NCBI RefSeq assembly: GCF_008801835.1 | Contig: NZ_VZOW01000022.1 | Span: 1-64,000, forward strand | Reading direction: 5' to 3' | Source: Cupriavidus pauculus | GTDB taxonomy: Bacteria > Pseudomonadota > Gammaproteobacteria > Burkholderiales > Burkholderiaceae | Length of the DNA: 64,000 bases | Made by a program: the position numbers and the translations under genes | Shown: one piece after another, positions 51,916-60,813 of the stretch | How the letters are laid out: every line of letters starts with the position of its first letter | How positions within the stretch are numbered: position 1 is the stretch's first letter | The notes under the pieces: model-generated | The model's database searches: none | The model's input: the letters and a program-made list of their open reading frames with translations, nothing else | What the model was told of the DNA's origin: nothing

Positions 51916-53532
51916 TCAGCTACGCCCGGCGGGAAATCCCACGCCAAGCAGATGACGCACGCGCGGGGGCTCGGTGGCGACGTGATAGCGCGCCACGTCG
52001 CGCTGCAGGTCGGCGTCGGCGTTGGGCACGCGCCGGTGCTGGCGCAAGTGCTCGGCCCACGATTCCACCAGGAACCATTCGGTCAGCAATTCCGGATTGG
52101 CCGGATCCTCCATCACACCCCAGTTAAAGGCGCCGTCGCGCAGGCGCTCTTCGGAAAGCTTGTGCACCGCGCGCAGGAACGCATCGCGATTGGCCGGCGG
52201 GATGCAGTACTCGATCAGGATCATCACGGGCCCGCGATCGTGCGCGATCTCGGCGGCCATTTCGGGCTCGGGCCAGTGACCGGCCGGACCCAGGTCTTCC
52301 TCGCCGCGCGGCAGGCGCAGGCGATTTAGCAGCAGCGCAGCGATCACCAGTCCAGCGGCGGCGATCAGCAGCGCATGCGGCGTGCCCATGGCCTGCGCGA
52401 CAAAGCCCCACAACAGGCTGCCGCCGGCCAGCGCGCCGTTGAACACCATCTGGTACACCGCCAGCGCGCGGCCTCGCACCCAGTTGGGCAGGATGGCCTG
52501 CGCCGCACCGCCCAGCGTGGTCAGCGCCGTGATCCACGCCGCGCCCAACAGCAACAGCAGTGGCAATGCCAGCCACACCGGCGGCGCGATCGACAGCGCT
52601 GCCATCACGATCGCCGTGACGATGGCAGACAGCAACACCAGTCCATCGGCATCGAGCCTTTTCTGCAGCCGCGGCATGGTCAGCGCGCCGACGATCGCGC
52701 CCGCTCCCACTGCGCCCAGCAGCACGCCGTAGAGGCCGGCGCCGCCGTGCAGCAGTTGGCGCGCCACCAGCGGCAGCAGCGCCCATACGCTGCTGCCGAA
52801 GGCAAAATGCACGGCGGCGCGCGCCAGCACGACATGCAGCTTGCTATGAGCGCGTGTGAAGCGCAGCCCCGCGCGAAACGCGCTGAAGAAATGCTCGCGC
52901 AGCGGATCGGCCGCCTGCGCCGGGCGCTTCCACCACAACAGCGCGGCGATCACGAACAGATAGCTCACCAGATCGACGCCGTAGGTGACCGATGCACCGA
53001 ACGCGGCAAGCAGCAGGCCGCCCGTGGCGGGACCGATGGCCCGCGCGATATTGACGCCGAGCGCGTTGAGCGCCACGGCCTGACGCAGGGTGTTGGCCGG
53101 CACCAGCTCGGGCACGATCGACTGCCACGTGGGGCCCATCATCGCCGCGCCGATCCCGCCCAGGAAAGCCAGGCCGATCAGGATCTCGATGGTCAGCCCC
53201 TGTTGCCACGCCAGCACCGCCAGCGTGCCGCTCACGCCGGCCAGCGCGATCTGGATCACGATCAGGAAGCGGCGGCGGTCCAGGATGTCCGACAGCACGC
53301 CGGCCGGGATCGCCAGCAGGAACACCGGCAGCGTGGCCGCGGCCTGGATCGTGGCGACTGCGGCGGGCGACGAGGACAGGTCCGTGGCGAGCCACGCGCT
53401 GGCCACATCGCGCATGAAGCTGCCGACGTTGCCGAGAATCGTCGCCACCCACAGCACCGCGAAGGTGGGCTGCGCAAGCGGCGCGAACGTGCCGACGGCG
53501 GGCTTGGCGCCAAGCGACGCGGGCTGCGTCAT
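51916..53532 (-). CDS. MFS transporter with C-terminal ABM-like domain
   Basis: This 538-residue EntS-type MFS_3 transporter has 12 predicted helices (residues about 20-420; TFAVLWVATILGNVGSFMRD, DILDRRRFLIVIQIALAGV in loop 2-3). It is fused to a ~110-residue cytosolic domain (MILIEYCIPPANRDAFLRAV, GVMEDPANPELLTEWFLVES, EHLRQHRRV) of the antibiotic-biosynthesis-monooxygenase dimeric alpha/beta-barrel type. This fusion is known for the MFS_3 group in beta-proteobacteria; substrate unknown. It overlaps the DoxX gene upstream by ATGA. Confidence 0.88.
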   Translation of the reverse strand: MTQPASLGAKPAVGTFAPLAQPTFAVLWVATILGNVGSFMRDVASAWLATDLSSSPAAVATIQAAATLPVFLLAIPAGVLSDILDRRRFLIVIQIALAGVSGTLAVLAWQQGLTIEILIGLAFLGGIGAAMMGPTWQSIVPELVPANTLRQAVALNALGVNIARAIGPATGGLLLAAFGASVTYGVDLVSYLFVIAALLWWKRPAQAADPLREHFFSAFRAGLRFTRAHSKLHVVLARAAVHFAFGSSVWALLPLVARQLLHGGAGLYGVLLGAVGAGAIVGALTMPRLQKRLDADGLVLLSAIVTAIVMAALSIAPPVWLALPLLLLLGAAWITALTTLGGAAQAILPNWVRGRALAVYQMVFNGALAGGSLLWGFVAQAMGTPHALLIAAAGLVIAALLLNRLRLPRGEEDLGPAGHWPEPEMAAEIAHDRGPVMILIEYCIPPANRDAFLRAVHKLSEERLRDGAFNWGVMEDPANPELLTEWFLVESWAEHLRQHRRVPNADADLQRDVARYHVATEPPRVRHLLGVGFPAGRS

Positions 53533-53957
53533 GGCCGGTTCCGCAGGTCATGCCAGGCCACCAGCAGGAAACCGCCGACCAGACCCAGGTGTTCGAAAAA
53601 CGAGTTGGCCATCATGAATGCAGCTTCCGGCGGCGCACTCCAGAAACGATTGGCCAGGAACGTGGCGCCCAACGTGAACACGGCCAGCGCCAGCGCGCCC
53701 AGCCAGCGATACACGCCGAACAGGATCATTGCCGAGGCCAGCAGTTCCAGCGCGATGGTCGCGGCGGCCAGCGGCATGGCAGGCGACAGGCCGAAGTGCT
53801 GCATCTCGGCCACCGCACCGGAAAAGTCGAACAGCTTGACGAGTCCGCCCTGCAGATAGGCCGCGCAGAGCAGCAGCAGCGCGATCCAGTGCAGCCAGCC
53901 CGGCAGGCGGTGCGAGGGCGTGCCGGCCGTGGCCAGCGGGGAAGAGGAAGAATGCAT
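53529..53957 (-). CDS. DoxX-family membrane protein
   Basis: This 142-residue inner-membrane protein with four helices (WIALLLLCAAYLQGGLVKLF, ATIALELLASAMILFGVYRW, ALAVFTLGATFLANRFW, HLGLVGGFLLVAW) matches the DoxX/SURF4-like family. It starts at the ATG with GGAG upstream. It is coupled to the MFS gene by ATGA. The role is probably redox- or quinone-linked, but not assignable. Confidence 0.87.
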   Translation of the reverse strand: MHSSSSPLATAGTPSHRLPGWLHWIALLLLCAAYLQGGLVKLFDFSGAVAEMQHFGLSPAMPLAAATIALELLASAMILFGVYRWLGALALAVFTLGATFLANRFWSAPPEAAFMMANSFFEHLGLVGGFLLVAWHDLRNRP

Positions 53958-53990
53958 GGCGGATCTCCGGTATCGATGCACGGCGAGAAT

Positions 53991-54027
53991 GGCTGGCGTG
54001 CGGCGCGAGGCGAGCCGCACGCCAGCC
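53991..54027 (-). terminator. 14-bp perfect hairpin after the amidohydrolase gene
   Basis: GGCTGGCGTGCGGC (53991-54004) pairs perfectly with GCCGCACGCCAGCC (54014-54027), nine bases past the amidohydrolase stop on the minus strand and before the DoxX start. Only ATTCTC follows, so it may act as a partial or Rho-assisted terminator. Confidence 0.55.
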
Positions 54028-54036
54028 GTCACACGC

Positions 54037-55983
54037 TCAGAATGCCCAGCACGAACAGCCGAGCGCGCCCCAGAAGGTGCTTTCGTCCGAAGTCGGCGCG
54101 TTGGACGTCCACGCCTTGGCATGCGCGTGGCCATGGACGCCGCACGAGCTGGCGCAGCCGCACGCGGTGTTCAGCGCCAGCGCACGGGCCTGTGCGTTCG
54201 GGCGCGGCTGATAGCGGCTGCCGTGGCGCGCGGGCGACCAGTCCGGCATCGCGGGCGGAATCTCGGGCGAGTGCTTGCCGAACTCGCTGTCGCCGTAGAC
54301 CACCTTGCCGCCGAGCACGGTCATCACCGACGTGATGTCCTGGATGTCGTCGCCGGGCACGCTGAAGTAATCGGCCGACAGCACCGCCAGATCGGCCAGT
54401 TGTCCGGCCTTGATCTGGCCCTTCTTGCCCTCTTCGGACGAGAACCACGTATTGGCCTCGGTCCACAGGCGCAGCGCCGTTTCGCGATCGATCAGGTTGG
54501 CCTGCGGATACATCGACAAGCCACCCACGGTCTTGCCGGTGGTGAGCCAGTACAGCGACACCCACGGGTTGTACGAGGCGACGCGCGTGGCGTCGGTGCC
54601 CGCGCCCACCTTGACGCCCTTTTCCAGCATCTTCTTGATCGGCGGCGTGGCCTCGGCGGCCTTGGCGCCGTAGCGCTCGACGAAGTATTCGCCCTGGTAC
54701 GCCATGCGGTGCTGCACCGCGATGCCGCCGCCCAGCGCGGCGATGCGGTCGATATTGCGATCGGAAATGGTTTCGGCGTGGTCGAAGAACCAGTTCAGGC
54801 CGTTGAACGGCACATCCTTGGCCACCTTCTCGTAGACATCGAGTGCGCGCGAAATCGTCTCGTCATAGGTGGCATGCAGGCGCCAGGGCCAGCGCTTTTC
54901 GGCCAGCAGGCGAATCACCGGTTCGAGATCGGACTCCATCGACGGCGGCATGTCGGGACGCTCGACGCGGAAGTCCTCGAAGTCGGCCGCGGTGTAGACC
55001 AGCATTTCGCCCGCGCCGTTGTGGCGATACAGGTCGTCGCCCTGGCCCGGCTTGACGGTGGAAGTCCAGGTCTTGAAGTCGGCCAGTTCTTCCTTGGGCT
55101 TCTGCGTGAACAGGTTGTAGGCCAGGCGCACCGTGAGCTGGCCGTCCTTGTGCAGCTCCTCGATGATGTTGTAGTCCTCGGGATAGTTCTGATAACCGCC
55201 GCCGGCATCGATCACGCCGGTCACGCCAAGGCGGTTCACCTCGCGCATGAAATGGCGCGTCGAATTCTTCTGATACTCGGGCGGCAGCTTCGGTCCCTTG
55301 GCCAGCGTCGCGTACAGGATCGTCGCGTTGGGCTTGGCCAGCAGCAGGCCGGTGGGATTACCCGTCTTGTCGCGGATGATCTCGCCGCCCGGCGGGTTCG
55401 GCGTGTCCTTGGTGTAGCCCACCGCGCGCAGCGCGGCGCCGTTCAGGATCGCGCGGTCGTACAGGTGCAGGATGAAGACGGGCGTATCGGGCGCCACGGC
55501 GTTCAGTTCCTCGATGGTCGGCAGGCGCTTCTCGGCGAACTGGTGCTCCGTGAAGCCGCCCACCACGCGCACCCATTGCGGCGCGGGCGTGCGCGCCACC
55601 TGATCCTTCAACATGCGCATCGCGTCGGCCAGCGAGCGCACGCCGTCCCAGCGCAGCTCCATGTTGTAGTTCAGGCCGCCGCGGATGATGTGCATGTGGC
55701 TGTCGATCAGCCCGGGAATGGCGCGCCGGCCATTCAGGTCGATCACGCGCGTCGTGGGCGTCGCAAGCTTCATGACCTCGTCGCGCGTGCCCACGGTGAT
55801 GAAGCGGCCATCCTGGATCGCCACGGCCTCGGCCTGAGGATTGGCGCGGTCCAGCGTGGCGAACTTGCCGTTGACGAGGATGAGGTCTGGAGTCGGGTTC
55901 GATGACATGGCGAAAAGCTCCGAAGAGGCGGCCGCGCCCAACGCGGCAGCCGAGGCGATAAATTGCCGGCGGGAAACTGACAT
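54037..55983 (-). CDS. Tat-exported amidohydrolase (YtcJ-like) with Cys-rich tail
   Basis: This 648-residue metal-dependent hydrolase has a twin-arginine leader (SVSRRQFIASAAALGAAASS). The amidohydrolase_3 barrel has the metal motif GLIDSHMHIIRGG (HxH) and later HRMAYQGEYF and VGAGTDATRVASYNPW. It ends with an unusual tail: NTACGCASSCGVHGHAHAKA and ALGCSCWAF, with five Cys and several His, possibly a metal site. The start lies 14 bases after the haloperoxidase-like gene with a weak ribosome site, so translation may be coupled. Substrate unknown; the family acts on amide or cyclic ureide bonds. Confidence 0.87.
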   Translation of the reverse strand: MSVSRRQFIASAAALGAAASSELFAMSSNPTPDLILVNGKFATLDRANPQAEAVAIQDGRFITVGTRDEVMKLATPTTRVIDLNGRRAIPGLIDSHMHIIRGGLNYNMELRWDGVRSLADAMRMLKDQVARTPAPQWVRVVGGFTEHQFAEKRLPTIEELNAVAPDTPVFILHLYDRAILNGAALRAVGYTKDTPNPPGGEIIRDKTGNPTGLLLAKPNATILYATLAKGPKLPPEYQKNSTRHFMREVNRLGVTGVIDAGGGYQNYPEDYNIIEELHKDGQLTVRLAYNLFTQKPKEELADFKTWTSTVKPGQGDDLYRHNGAGEMLVYTAADFEDFRVERPDMPPSMESDLEPVIRLLAEKRWPWRLHATYDETISRALDVYEKVAKDVPFNGLNWFFDHAETISDRNIDRIAALGGGIAVQHRMAYQGEYFVERYGAKAAEATPPIKKMLEKGVKVGAGTDATRVASYNPWVSLYWLTTGKTVGGLSMYPQANLIDRETALRLWTEANTWFSSEEGKKGQIKAGQLADLAVLSADYFSVPGDDIQDITSVMTVLGGKVVYGDSEFGKHSPEIPPAMPDWSPARHGSRYQPRPNAQARALALNTACGCASSCGVHGHAHAKAWTSNAPTSDESTFWGALGCSCWAF

Positions 55984-55997
55984 GGGCGTGGCGCGGC

Positions 55998-57002
55998 TTA
56001 GGCGTTCAGGAAAGCCAGCAGGTCGGCGTTGACCTGATCGGCATTGATGACACACATCCCGTGCGATGCGCCGGGATATACCTTGAGCGTGGCGTTCTTC
56101 ACGATTTTGGCGGACAGCCGGGCCGAGTTGTCGATCGGCACGATCTGGTCGTCGTCGCCATGCAGGATCAGCGTGGGCACCGTGATCTTCTTCAGGTCTT
56201 CGGTGTAGTCCACTTCCGAGAATTCCTTGATGCACAGATACTGGCCCAGCACGCCACCGGCCATGCCCTGCAGCCAGAACGCGTCGATGGTGCCTTGGGA
56301 AGGCTTGGCGTTGGGGCGGTTAAAGCCGAAGAACGGCACGGCCAGATCCTTGTAAAACTGCGAGCGGTTCTCGGCAACGCCGCGGCGGATGTTGTCGAAC
56401 ACTTCGAGCGGCAGGCCATTCGGATAGGCGGCGCTCTTGGCCATGGTCGGCGGCACGGCGCCGATCAGCACGGCCTTGGCGACGCGCGCGGTGCCGTGGC
56501 GACCGATATAGCGCGCCACTTCGCCGCCGCCGGTGGAGTGGCCAACCAGCGTGGCGCCCCGGATGTCGAGCGCATCGAGCACGGCCGCCAGATCGTCGGC
56601 GTAGGTGTCCATGTTGTTGCCCGTGGCCGGCTGGTCCGAGCGGCCATGCCCGCGGCGATCGTGCGCGATTACGCGGAAGCCCTTCTGCACCAGGAACAGC
56701 ATTTGCGCGTCCCAGGCGTCGGCGTCGAGCGGCCAGCCATGCGAGAACACCACCGGACGGCCCGAGCCCCAGTCCTTGTAGAAGATGCGCGTGCCGTCGC
56801 GGGTGGTCACGTAATGGCCTTGGCTGCCGTGGCGGCCCGCCGCAGCGCGATTTGCAGCAGTGGCGGCATCGGCCGCGGCCGGCGTAAGCGCGGCCATCGA
56901 TGCCACCGATGCGGCAGCAGCGCCCAGCGTGCTGCCGACCAGCAGCTTGCGGCGCGAGGCGTCGAGTTGTTCGGATTGGGCTTGAGGGGCGGTATTCGAC
57001 AT
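55998..57002 (-). CDS. Tat-exported alpha/beta-hydrolase, non-haem haloperoxidase-like
   Basis: This 334-residue protein has a twin-arginine-like leader ([20 protein letters not shown]) followed by an Ala-rich linker. The hydrolase domain shows [35 protein letters not shown], the nucleophile elbow [14 protein letters not shown], the acid HGDDDQIVP and the His in GASHGMCV, as in cofactor-free chloroperoxidases and esterases. The start has GGAGAG upstream. It is the first gene of a unit with the amidohydrolase, and both are exported. Confidence 0.9.
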   Translation of the reverse strand: MSNTAPQAQSEQLDASRRKLLVGSTLGAAAASVASMAALTPAAADAATAANRAAAGRHGSQGHYVTTRDGTRIFYKDWGSGRPVVFSHGWPLDADAWDAQMLFLVQKGFRVIAHDRRGHGRSDQPATGNNMDTYADDLAAVLDALDIRGATLVGHSTGGGEVARYIGRHGTARVAKAVLIGAVPPTMAKSAAYPNGLPLEVFDNIRRGVAENRSQFYKDLAVPFFGFNRPNAKPSQGTIDAFWLQGMAGGVLGQYLCIKEFSEVDYTEDLKKITVPTLILHGDDDQIVPIDNSARLSAKIVKNATLKVYPGASHGMCVINADQVNADLLAFLNA

Positions 57003-57333
57003 GAGGCTCTCCGGCAAGAATTTATTCAGTTTGTTTGATATATCGATCCAGGCGGCGCTGGCTGGGCTGCTGCGGCTGCGAACGCTGTCGATGGACCGAA
57101 CTTTAATGATCGGCATGAGGTTCTTGCCGCACCCATGCTGTACATTTCAATCAAAATTTTTCAACATTGCTGCATGCCCGGTCGCCGCTGTCGGGCAGTT
57201 GGCGTTTGATGGTGTCGTTCCAGCGTCGGCGCGGCCGTTCGGCGGCGAGCAGGGAAGCGGCAATCGCCCGCTGCCGGACCCCGGCGCGGGCGATGCGAGC
57301 GACACCGCCCGCGCTGGATTCGACCAGGCCGGA
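57003..57333. other. Intergenic with AT-rich promoter-like tract
   Basis: This 331-bp region upstream of the haloperoxidase-like gene contains TTTGATATATCGATCC (about 57033-57048) and an AT-rich CAATCAAAATTTTTCAAC tract (57149-57166) suited to a promoter. No gene is supported. Confidence 0.5.
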
Positions 57334-58020
57334 TCAGCGCGCTGCGACCGGGGCGATCGATTCGTGCGGGGTAGCCGTGCGCTGCGCGGCCTTGTGCACC
57401 ATCGTGTAGGCATAGTCGACACCCATGCCGTAGGCGCCCGAGTGTTCCTTGACCAGCTTCATCACGGCGTCATACGTATCGCGATGGGCCCAGTCGCGCT
57501 GCCATTCCAGCAGCACCTGCTGCCACGTCACCGGCACCACGCCCGCCTGCACCATGCGTTGCATCGCGTAGTCGTGGGCTTCCTTGGACGTACCGCCCGA
57601 CGCATCGGCCACCATGTAGATCTCGTAGTCGCCTTCGAGCATCGCGCACAGCGCAAACGTGGTGTTACACACCTCGGTCCACAGGCCGGCCACCACGACC
57701 TTCTTGCGACCGTTGGCGGCCAGTGCATCGCGCACCTTCTGGTCGTCCCACGAATTCATCGACGTGCGCTCGAGCGTCTTGGCATTCGGGAAGACGTCGA
57801 GGATTTCGGGATAGGTGTAGCCAGAGAACGACTCGCTTTCGACCGTCGTGATGGTGGTCGGCACATTGAAGATCTTGGCGGCCTTGGCGAGGCCGACGAC
57901 GTTGTTCTTCAACGCCTGACGATCCATCGACTGCACGCCGAAGGCCATCTGCGGCTGATGGTCGATGATGATCAGCTGGCTGTTTTGCGGGGTCAGCACT
58001 TCGAGCTTGGGATTGGACAT
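57334..58020 (-). CDS. YcaC-like cysteine hydrolase (isochorismatase superfamily)
   Basis: This 228-residue hydrolase opens MSNPKLEVLTPQNSQLIIID with catalytic Asp20 and has KTLERTSMNSWDD (Lys region) and the nucleophile Cys118 in AGLWTEVCNTTFAL. Cys118 is at the same number as in E. coli YcaC. The C-terminal extension (GMGVDYAYTMVHKAAQRTAT) matches the longer YcaC-related proteins. The start has CAGGAG upstream. The physiological substrate is unknown. It lies upstream of the haloperoxidase/amidohydrolase pair on the same strand, about 330 bases away. Confidence 0.9.
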   Translation of the reverse strand: MSNPKLEVLTPQNSQLIIIDHQPQMAFGVQSMDRQALKNNVVGLAKAAKIFNVPTTITTVESESFSGYTYPEILDVFPNAKTLERTSMNSWDDQKVRDALAANGRKKVVVAGLWTEVCNTTFALCAMLEGDYEIYMVADASGGTSKEAHDYAMQRMVQAGVVPVTWQQVLLEWQRDWAHRDTYDAVMKLVKEHSGAYGMGVDYAYTMVHKAAQRTATPHESIAPVAAR

Positions 58021-58237
58021 GGTGAGGCTCCTGGGAACAGCGGTTGGGCGGGGGGCGGATCGCGCCTGAGCGCACCGGATCGCGGCGCGGCCCGCAGATG
58101 GGCGACGGCGACGGATGTCGTCGCCGGGACGCTTGCTGACGGCACCACGCCGCGCAAGACGAGACCGGTCCGCGCTTGCAGTGCGAAGGACAGGCATCGG
58201 TGTCGCAAACGGCGTGAGTCGACAGCGCTGTAGCGTA

Positions 58238-58249
58238 GTGGCGCGCCAC
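58238..58249. promoter_or_regulatory. 12-bp perfect palindrome upstream of the YcaC-like gene
   Basis: GTGGCGCGCCAC is a perfect palindrome about 220 bases before the YcaC-like start, flanked by partly symmetrical GCGTA and GCGC. It is a possible regulator site. Confidence 0.35.
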
Positions 58250-58403
58250 GCGCTGCGCCATACGCTCAAGGTCTAAGTGCGCTACGCCAAGTGCCGCATA
58301 TTGACCGCCGCACACGGTCCTGCGGCTTGCGGCGAACATCGGCGGCCCGGCGTTTTACAAGAATTCACACGGGCGCGGCCATGCGGCGGCGGGTGCGCGG
58401 AGC

Positions 58404-58474
58404 GATGTGTGGCAGGGGATGTGTGGCGGGGGATGCGGGAGGGGTGCAGCGGAGGATTGCGCGGAGGATTGCGC
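58404..58474. repeat. Short tandem repeats (14-mer x3, 12-mer x2)
   Basis: GATGTGTGGCAGGG (58404), GATGTGTGGCGGGG (58418) and a diverged GATGCGGGAGGGG (58432) are followed by two identical GGAGGATTGCGC units (58451-58474). This looks like local slippage in non-coding DNA. Confidence 0.8.
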
Positions 58475-58569
58475 GGGGCTGACGTTGGGGATCGAGCGAT
58501 CCTTGCGTGAAGACCGGCGCGTTGCTGGCGCCGGGATTTGTAGGCGAAGGGGGCGGGTTGGGCCGGCGG

Positions 58570-59253
58570 TCAGCTTTCGAATTTGCAGAGGCCGAGTTCG
58601 ACTGCCATCAGCACCATGTCGGCAAAGGTGCGCGCCTGCATCTTGCGCATGGCCTGGCCGCGATAGATCTTGACCGTGGCCATGCTGATGCCGAGCACAT
58701 CGGCCACCTGCTTGTTCATCAGACCGCGCACCAGCAACTGCATGACTTCCTGCTCGCGCACGGTAAGCGCGGCAAAGCGGTCATGCAGCGCCTGCTCTTT
58801 CGACACAGTGCGGCGCCGCGCACGGTCGCGCTGCAAGGCTTCGTTCACTGCATCAAGCAGATCCTGGTCGCGGAACGGCTTGGCGATGAAATTGAGTGCG
58901 CCGGCTTTCATCGCGGCGGCCGTCATGCGCACATCGCCGTAGCCCGACAGGAAGATGATCGGCACATGGACGCCGGCACGCCCGAGGCGCGTCTGAAGGG
59001 CGAGCCCGTTGTCGCCGCGCAGTCGCACGTCGAGCACGATGCAGCTGGGCAGATCGGGCAGCCCGCGCGCCAGCAGGTCTTCGCCGGACTCGAACAACTC
59101 TACGGCAAGGCCGACCGAGCGAAACAGATTGGACAACGCGTTTTGCATGCCGGTGTCGTCGTCGACAACCAGCACCATTCCGTCCGACACGTCGTCCTGA
59201 AAACATGCACTGCCACCCCCAGCTTCCACATCGCTCACTTTCTTGATCTGCAT
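58570..59253 (-). CDS. FixJ/NarL-type response regulator
   Basis: This 227-residue two-domain regulator has an intact receiver with acidic pocket VVDDD, phospho-acceptor Asp75 in CIVLDVRLRGDNG, FLSGYGDVRMTAAAMKAGAL, the conserved Lys in FIAKPFRDQ, and a LuxR HTH (LTVREQEVMQLLVRGLMNKQ, VADVLGISMATVKIYRGQAM). The ATG at 59253 with AGGAG upstream was chosen over a longer frame. The extra 25 residues before the receiver are unusual but supported by the ribosome site. No sensor kinase gene is adjacent. It may control the downstream hydrolase genes, but this is only proximity. Confidence 0.9.
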   Translation of the reverse strand: MQIKKVSDVEAGGGSACFQDDVSDGMVLVVDDDTGMQNALSNLFRSVGLAVELFESGEDLLARGLPDLPSCIVLDVRLRGDNGLALQTRLGRAGVHVPIIFLSGYGDVRMTAAAMKAGALNFIAKPFRDQDLLDAVNEALQRDRARRRTVSKEQALHDRFAALTVREQEVMQLLVRGLMNKQVADVLGISMATVKIYRGQAMRKMQARTFADMVLMAVELGLCKFES

Positions 59254-59701
59254 GTTCGCTCCTACGGCCCAGCCGCTGATCGTGTCCCCTGCGCGGCGGC
59301 GACCGGCAAGGTCGACCGCCTGGCAATCATCCAACTGCTCCCAGCGGCGATGGGCGCACGTTGCCTGCGCCAAGACGATGGTATCGGCTCGGTCAATACA
59401 GCGCTGTGAAAAGATATAAACGCGCGTCTGCGTGGCGGGGACGTCGGACGCAGAGACTATCGCAAAGGTAGTCGAGGTTGTCGCTACGGTCGTCGCACCG
59501 CGCGCGGCAAATTCGTGGCGAAAATTGGGAAGCCATTTTCGGTGTTGATGATGCAGGTGGAGATCGTTTCGACTTATTCAGTAGATGAGTAATGATTTCG
59601 AACAGAATGCATCAAAAAGTCTTCCGACGAATGATCCGGAAAATGCGGTGTCCACGCGGCAGTGCCGCGGGTCCGAGCGTCCCATGGGCAAGGGGCGATA
59701 T

Positions 59702-59726
59702 GGCGTATACGCCGTATACGTATACG
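59702..59726. promoter_or_regulatory. Overlapping GTATAC palindromes
   Basis: GGCGTATACGCC (59702-59713) is a perfect 12-bp palindrome. It runs directly into CGTATACGTATACG (59713-59726), a perfect 14-bp palindrome. GTATAC therefore occurs three times in 25 bases. This dense symmetry suggests a binding site for a dimeric or multimeric protein, perhaps a replication, partition or regulator protein. Confidence 0.5.
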
Positions 59727-59795
59727 CGTTGCGCGTCGGCGACCATTCGCCACCAGCCCGGAGAACAGGTGCCGAGTGCGCCGGAAAATTTGCGG

Positions 59796-59814
59796 AGCGT
59801 ACTCAATGCTGCGT
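59796..59814 (+). promoter_or_regulatory. Diverged relative of the 19-bp motif
   Basis: AGCGTACTCAATGCTGCGT matches copy B at 16 of 19 positions. A further relative, AGCGTACCCAATGCTGCGA, lies within the recombinase-like gene at 61933-61951. The similarity could be chance or a family of sites. Confidence 0.3.
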
Positions 59815-59889
59815 ATAAATTTCCTTTTAAATCAATGCGCCAGAAAGACCGATACACATCGATGCATTTGCCCGGATTGGCGTGCCAAT

Positions 59890-60105
59890 TTAGCCCTGAT
59901 TGCGGATCGGAGCGACATCTGAGCGCACAGTGATGACGACGGCGGGGCCTGGCACTTCGACCCTCTCGAAAGTGGCGCGAATAATGTGGGCGCAGTCGGG
60001 ACACTTGAAGGGATGAATGACGGGCAGGCTCAAAACGGCTTCAACATTCGTTTGCTTGATTGCCTGCGATGCGGCGTGCCGTCGATCATTTTGGTTGGTC
60101 GGCAT
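59890..60105 (-). CDS. Doubtful 71-residue frame with CPDC motif
   Basis: From ATG at 60105 the frame gives 71 residues including HPFKCPDCAHIIRATFERVE and a beta-rich end VPGPAVVITVRSDVAPIR. The CPDC pair and balanced composition are mildly suggestive of a small zinc-ribbon-like protein. There is no ribosome site, and the region is otherwise non-coding. It could be a gene remnant. Confidence 0.25.
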   Translation of the reverse strand: MPTNQNDRRHAASQAIKQTNVEAVLSLPVIHPFKCPDCAHIIRATFERVEVPGPAVVITVRSDVAPIRNQG

Positions 60106-60632
60106 TAGGTGGAGAGCAGTTGGGACGTGCTCTGGGCTGCGATGCAGGGACGGCTCCGGGGTTGCCTCGGAGGCGACTAATTGGGGGCGGTGACGGGCCT
60201 GTGTGTCGCGCATGGATCGGTGAAAGGCCGTCAGCGGCGGCGACGGCGTGCCGGCTGAACGTCGGCGCGAATACGGCAGGGTTATTCGGCGGCGTGATAT
60301 CCGTTGGTTTTGGAGGGAAAGCGCATACGAGGGATTTGCGCGGTTTGAGATTTGCTCGGTCGACCAGCCCGGGTGAGGTCGGCTTTAAGTCTGGTCACAG
60401 GGATAGGAACAGCGCGGCAGGCACCCCGAGGGTTGCGACGCAACTGGCCGGTGGAGGTCATTGCATCGCGATCGGCCGCCGAACGGTGCCCTTCGGCTCC
60501 GACCCAGTTCGCCCTTCTGTGGCCAATTTGCCCCAAACTCGCCCGGATAGGCATTTGCGGGCGCGTGCGTCGGTGGTATGCTCCGCGTGCGGCACGATTA
60601 CAAAATAATTTACATTGCATTTGGATATGCAG

Positions 60633-60644
60633 AACCGGCCGGTT
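60633..60644. promoter_or_regulatory. 12-bp perfect palindrome upstream of the recombinase-like gene
   Basis: AACCGGCCGGTT lies 170 bases before the recombinase-like start. It is a possible operator or partition half-site, but no function can be assigned. Confidence 0.35.
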
Positions 60645-60813
60645 GAGATCGAGCGACATTTTTTTCGGTTGTAATTCAGTCACTTACGTACAGGCGGCAT
60701 GTGGCGCGGACGTTGCGCCAAACGGGCCTGCCGGGCGCCGCTTTTGATCGGGGTAGTCGCGTTGCGCGAGGCGCACGTCCTGGACGAAGTAATTTTCTAA
60801 GCACTTTATATCG

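Larger units (their letters stand above)
58021..58569. other. Intergenic with palindrome and short tandem repeats
   Basis: This 549-bp region lies between the YcaC-like and response-regulator genes. A 12-bp perfect palindrome sits at 58238-58249 and G-rich short tandem repeats at 58404-58474. No gene is supported. Confidence 0.55.
59254..60813. other. 1.56-kb mostly non-coding region, candidate origin-proximal DNA
   Basis: This stretch has lower GC than the rest and no well-supported gene. It contains the GTATAC palindromes (59702-59726), a CGCGGCAGTGCCGCG hairpin (59655-59669), a relative of the 19-bp motif (59796-59814) and a 12-bp palindrome (60633-60644). It adjoins the recombinase-like gene and parB-parA. 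It could include part of a replication origin or centromere, but I found no clear DnaA boxes or an iteron array. Confidence 0.5.

Noticed and set aside
60060..60608. 182-residue plus-strand frame in the origin-proximal region
   Set aside because: Low-complexity Arg/Gly-rich translation without ribosome site or family; the region looks non-coding.
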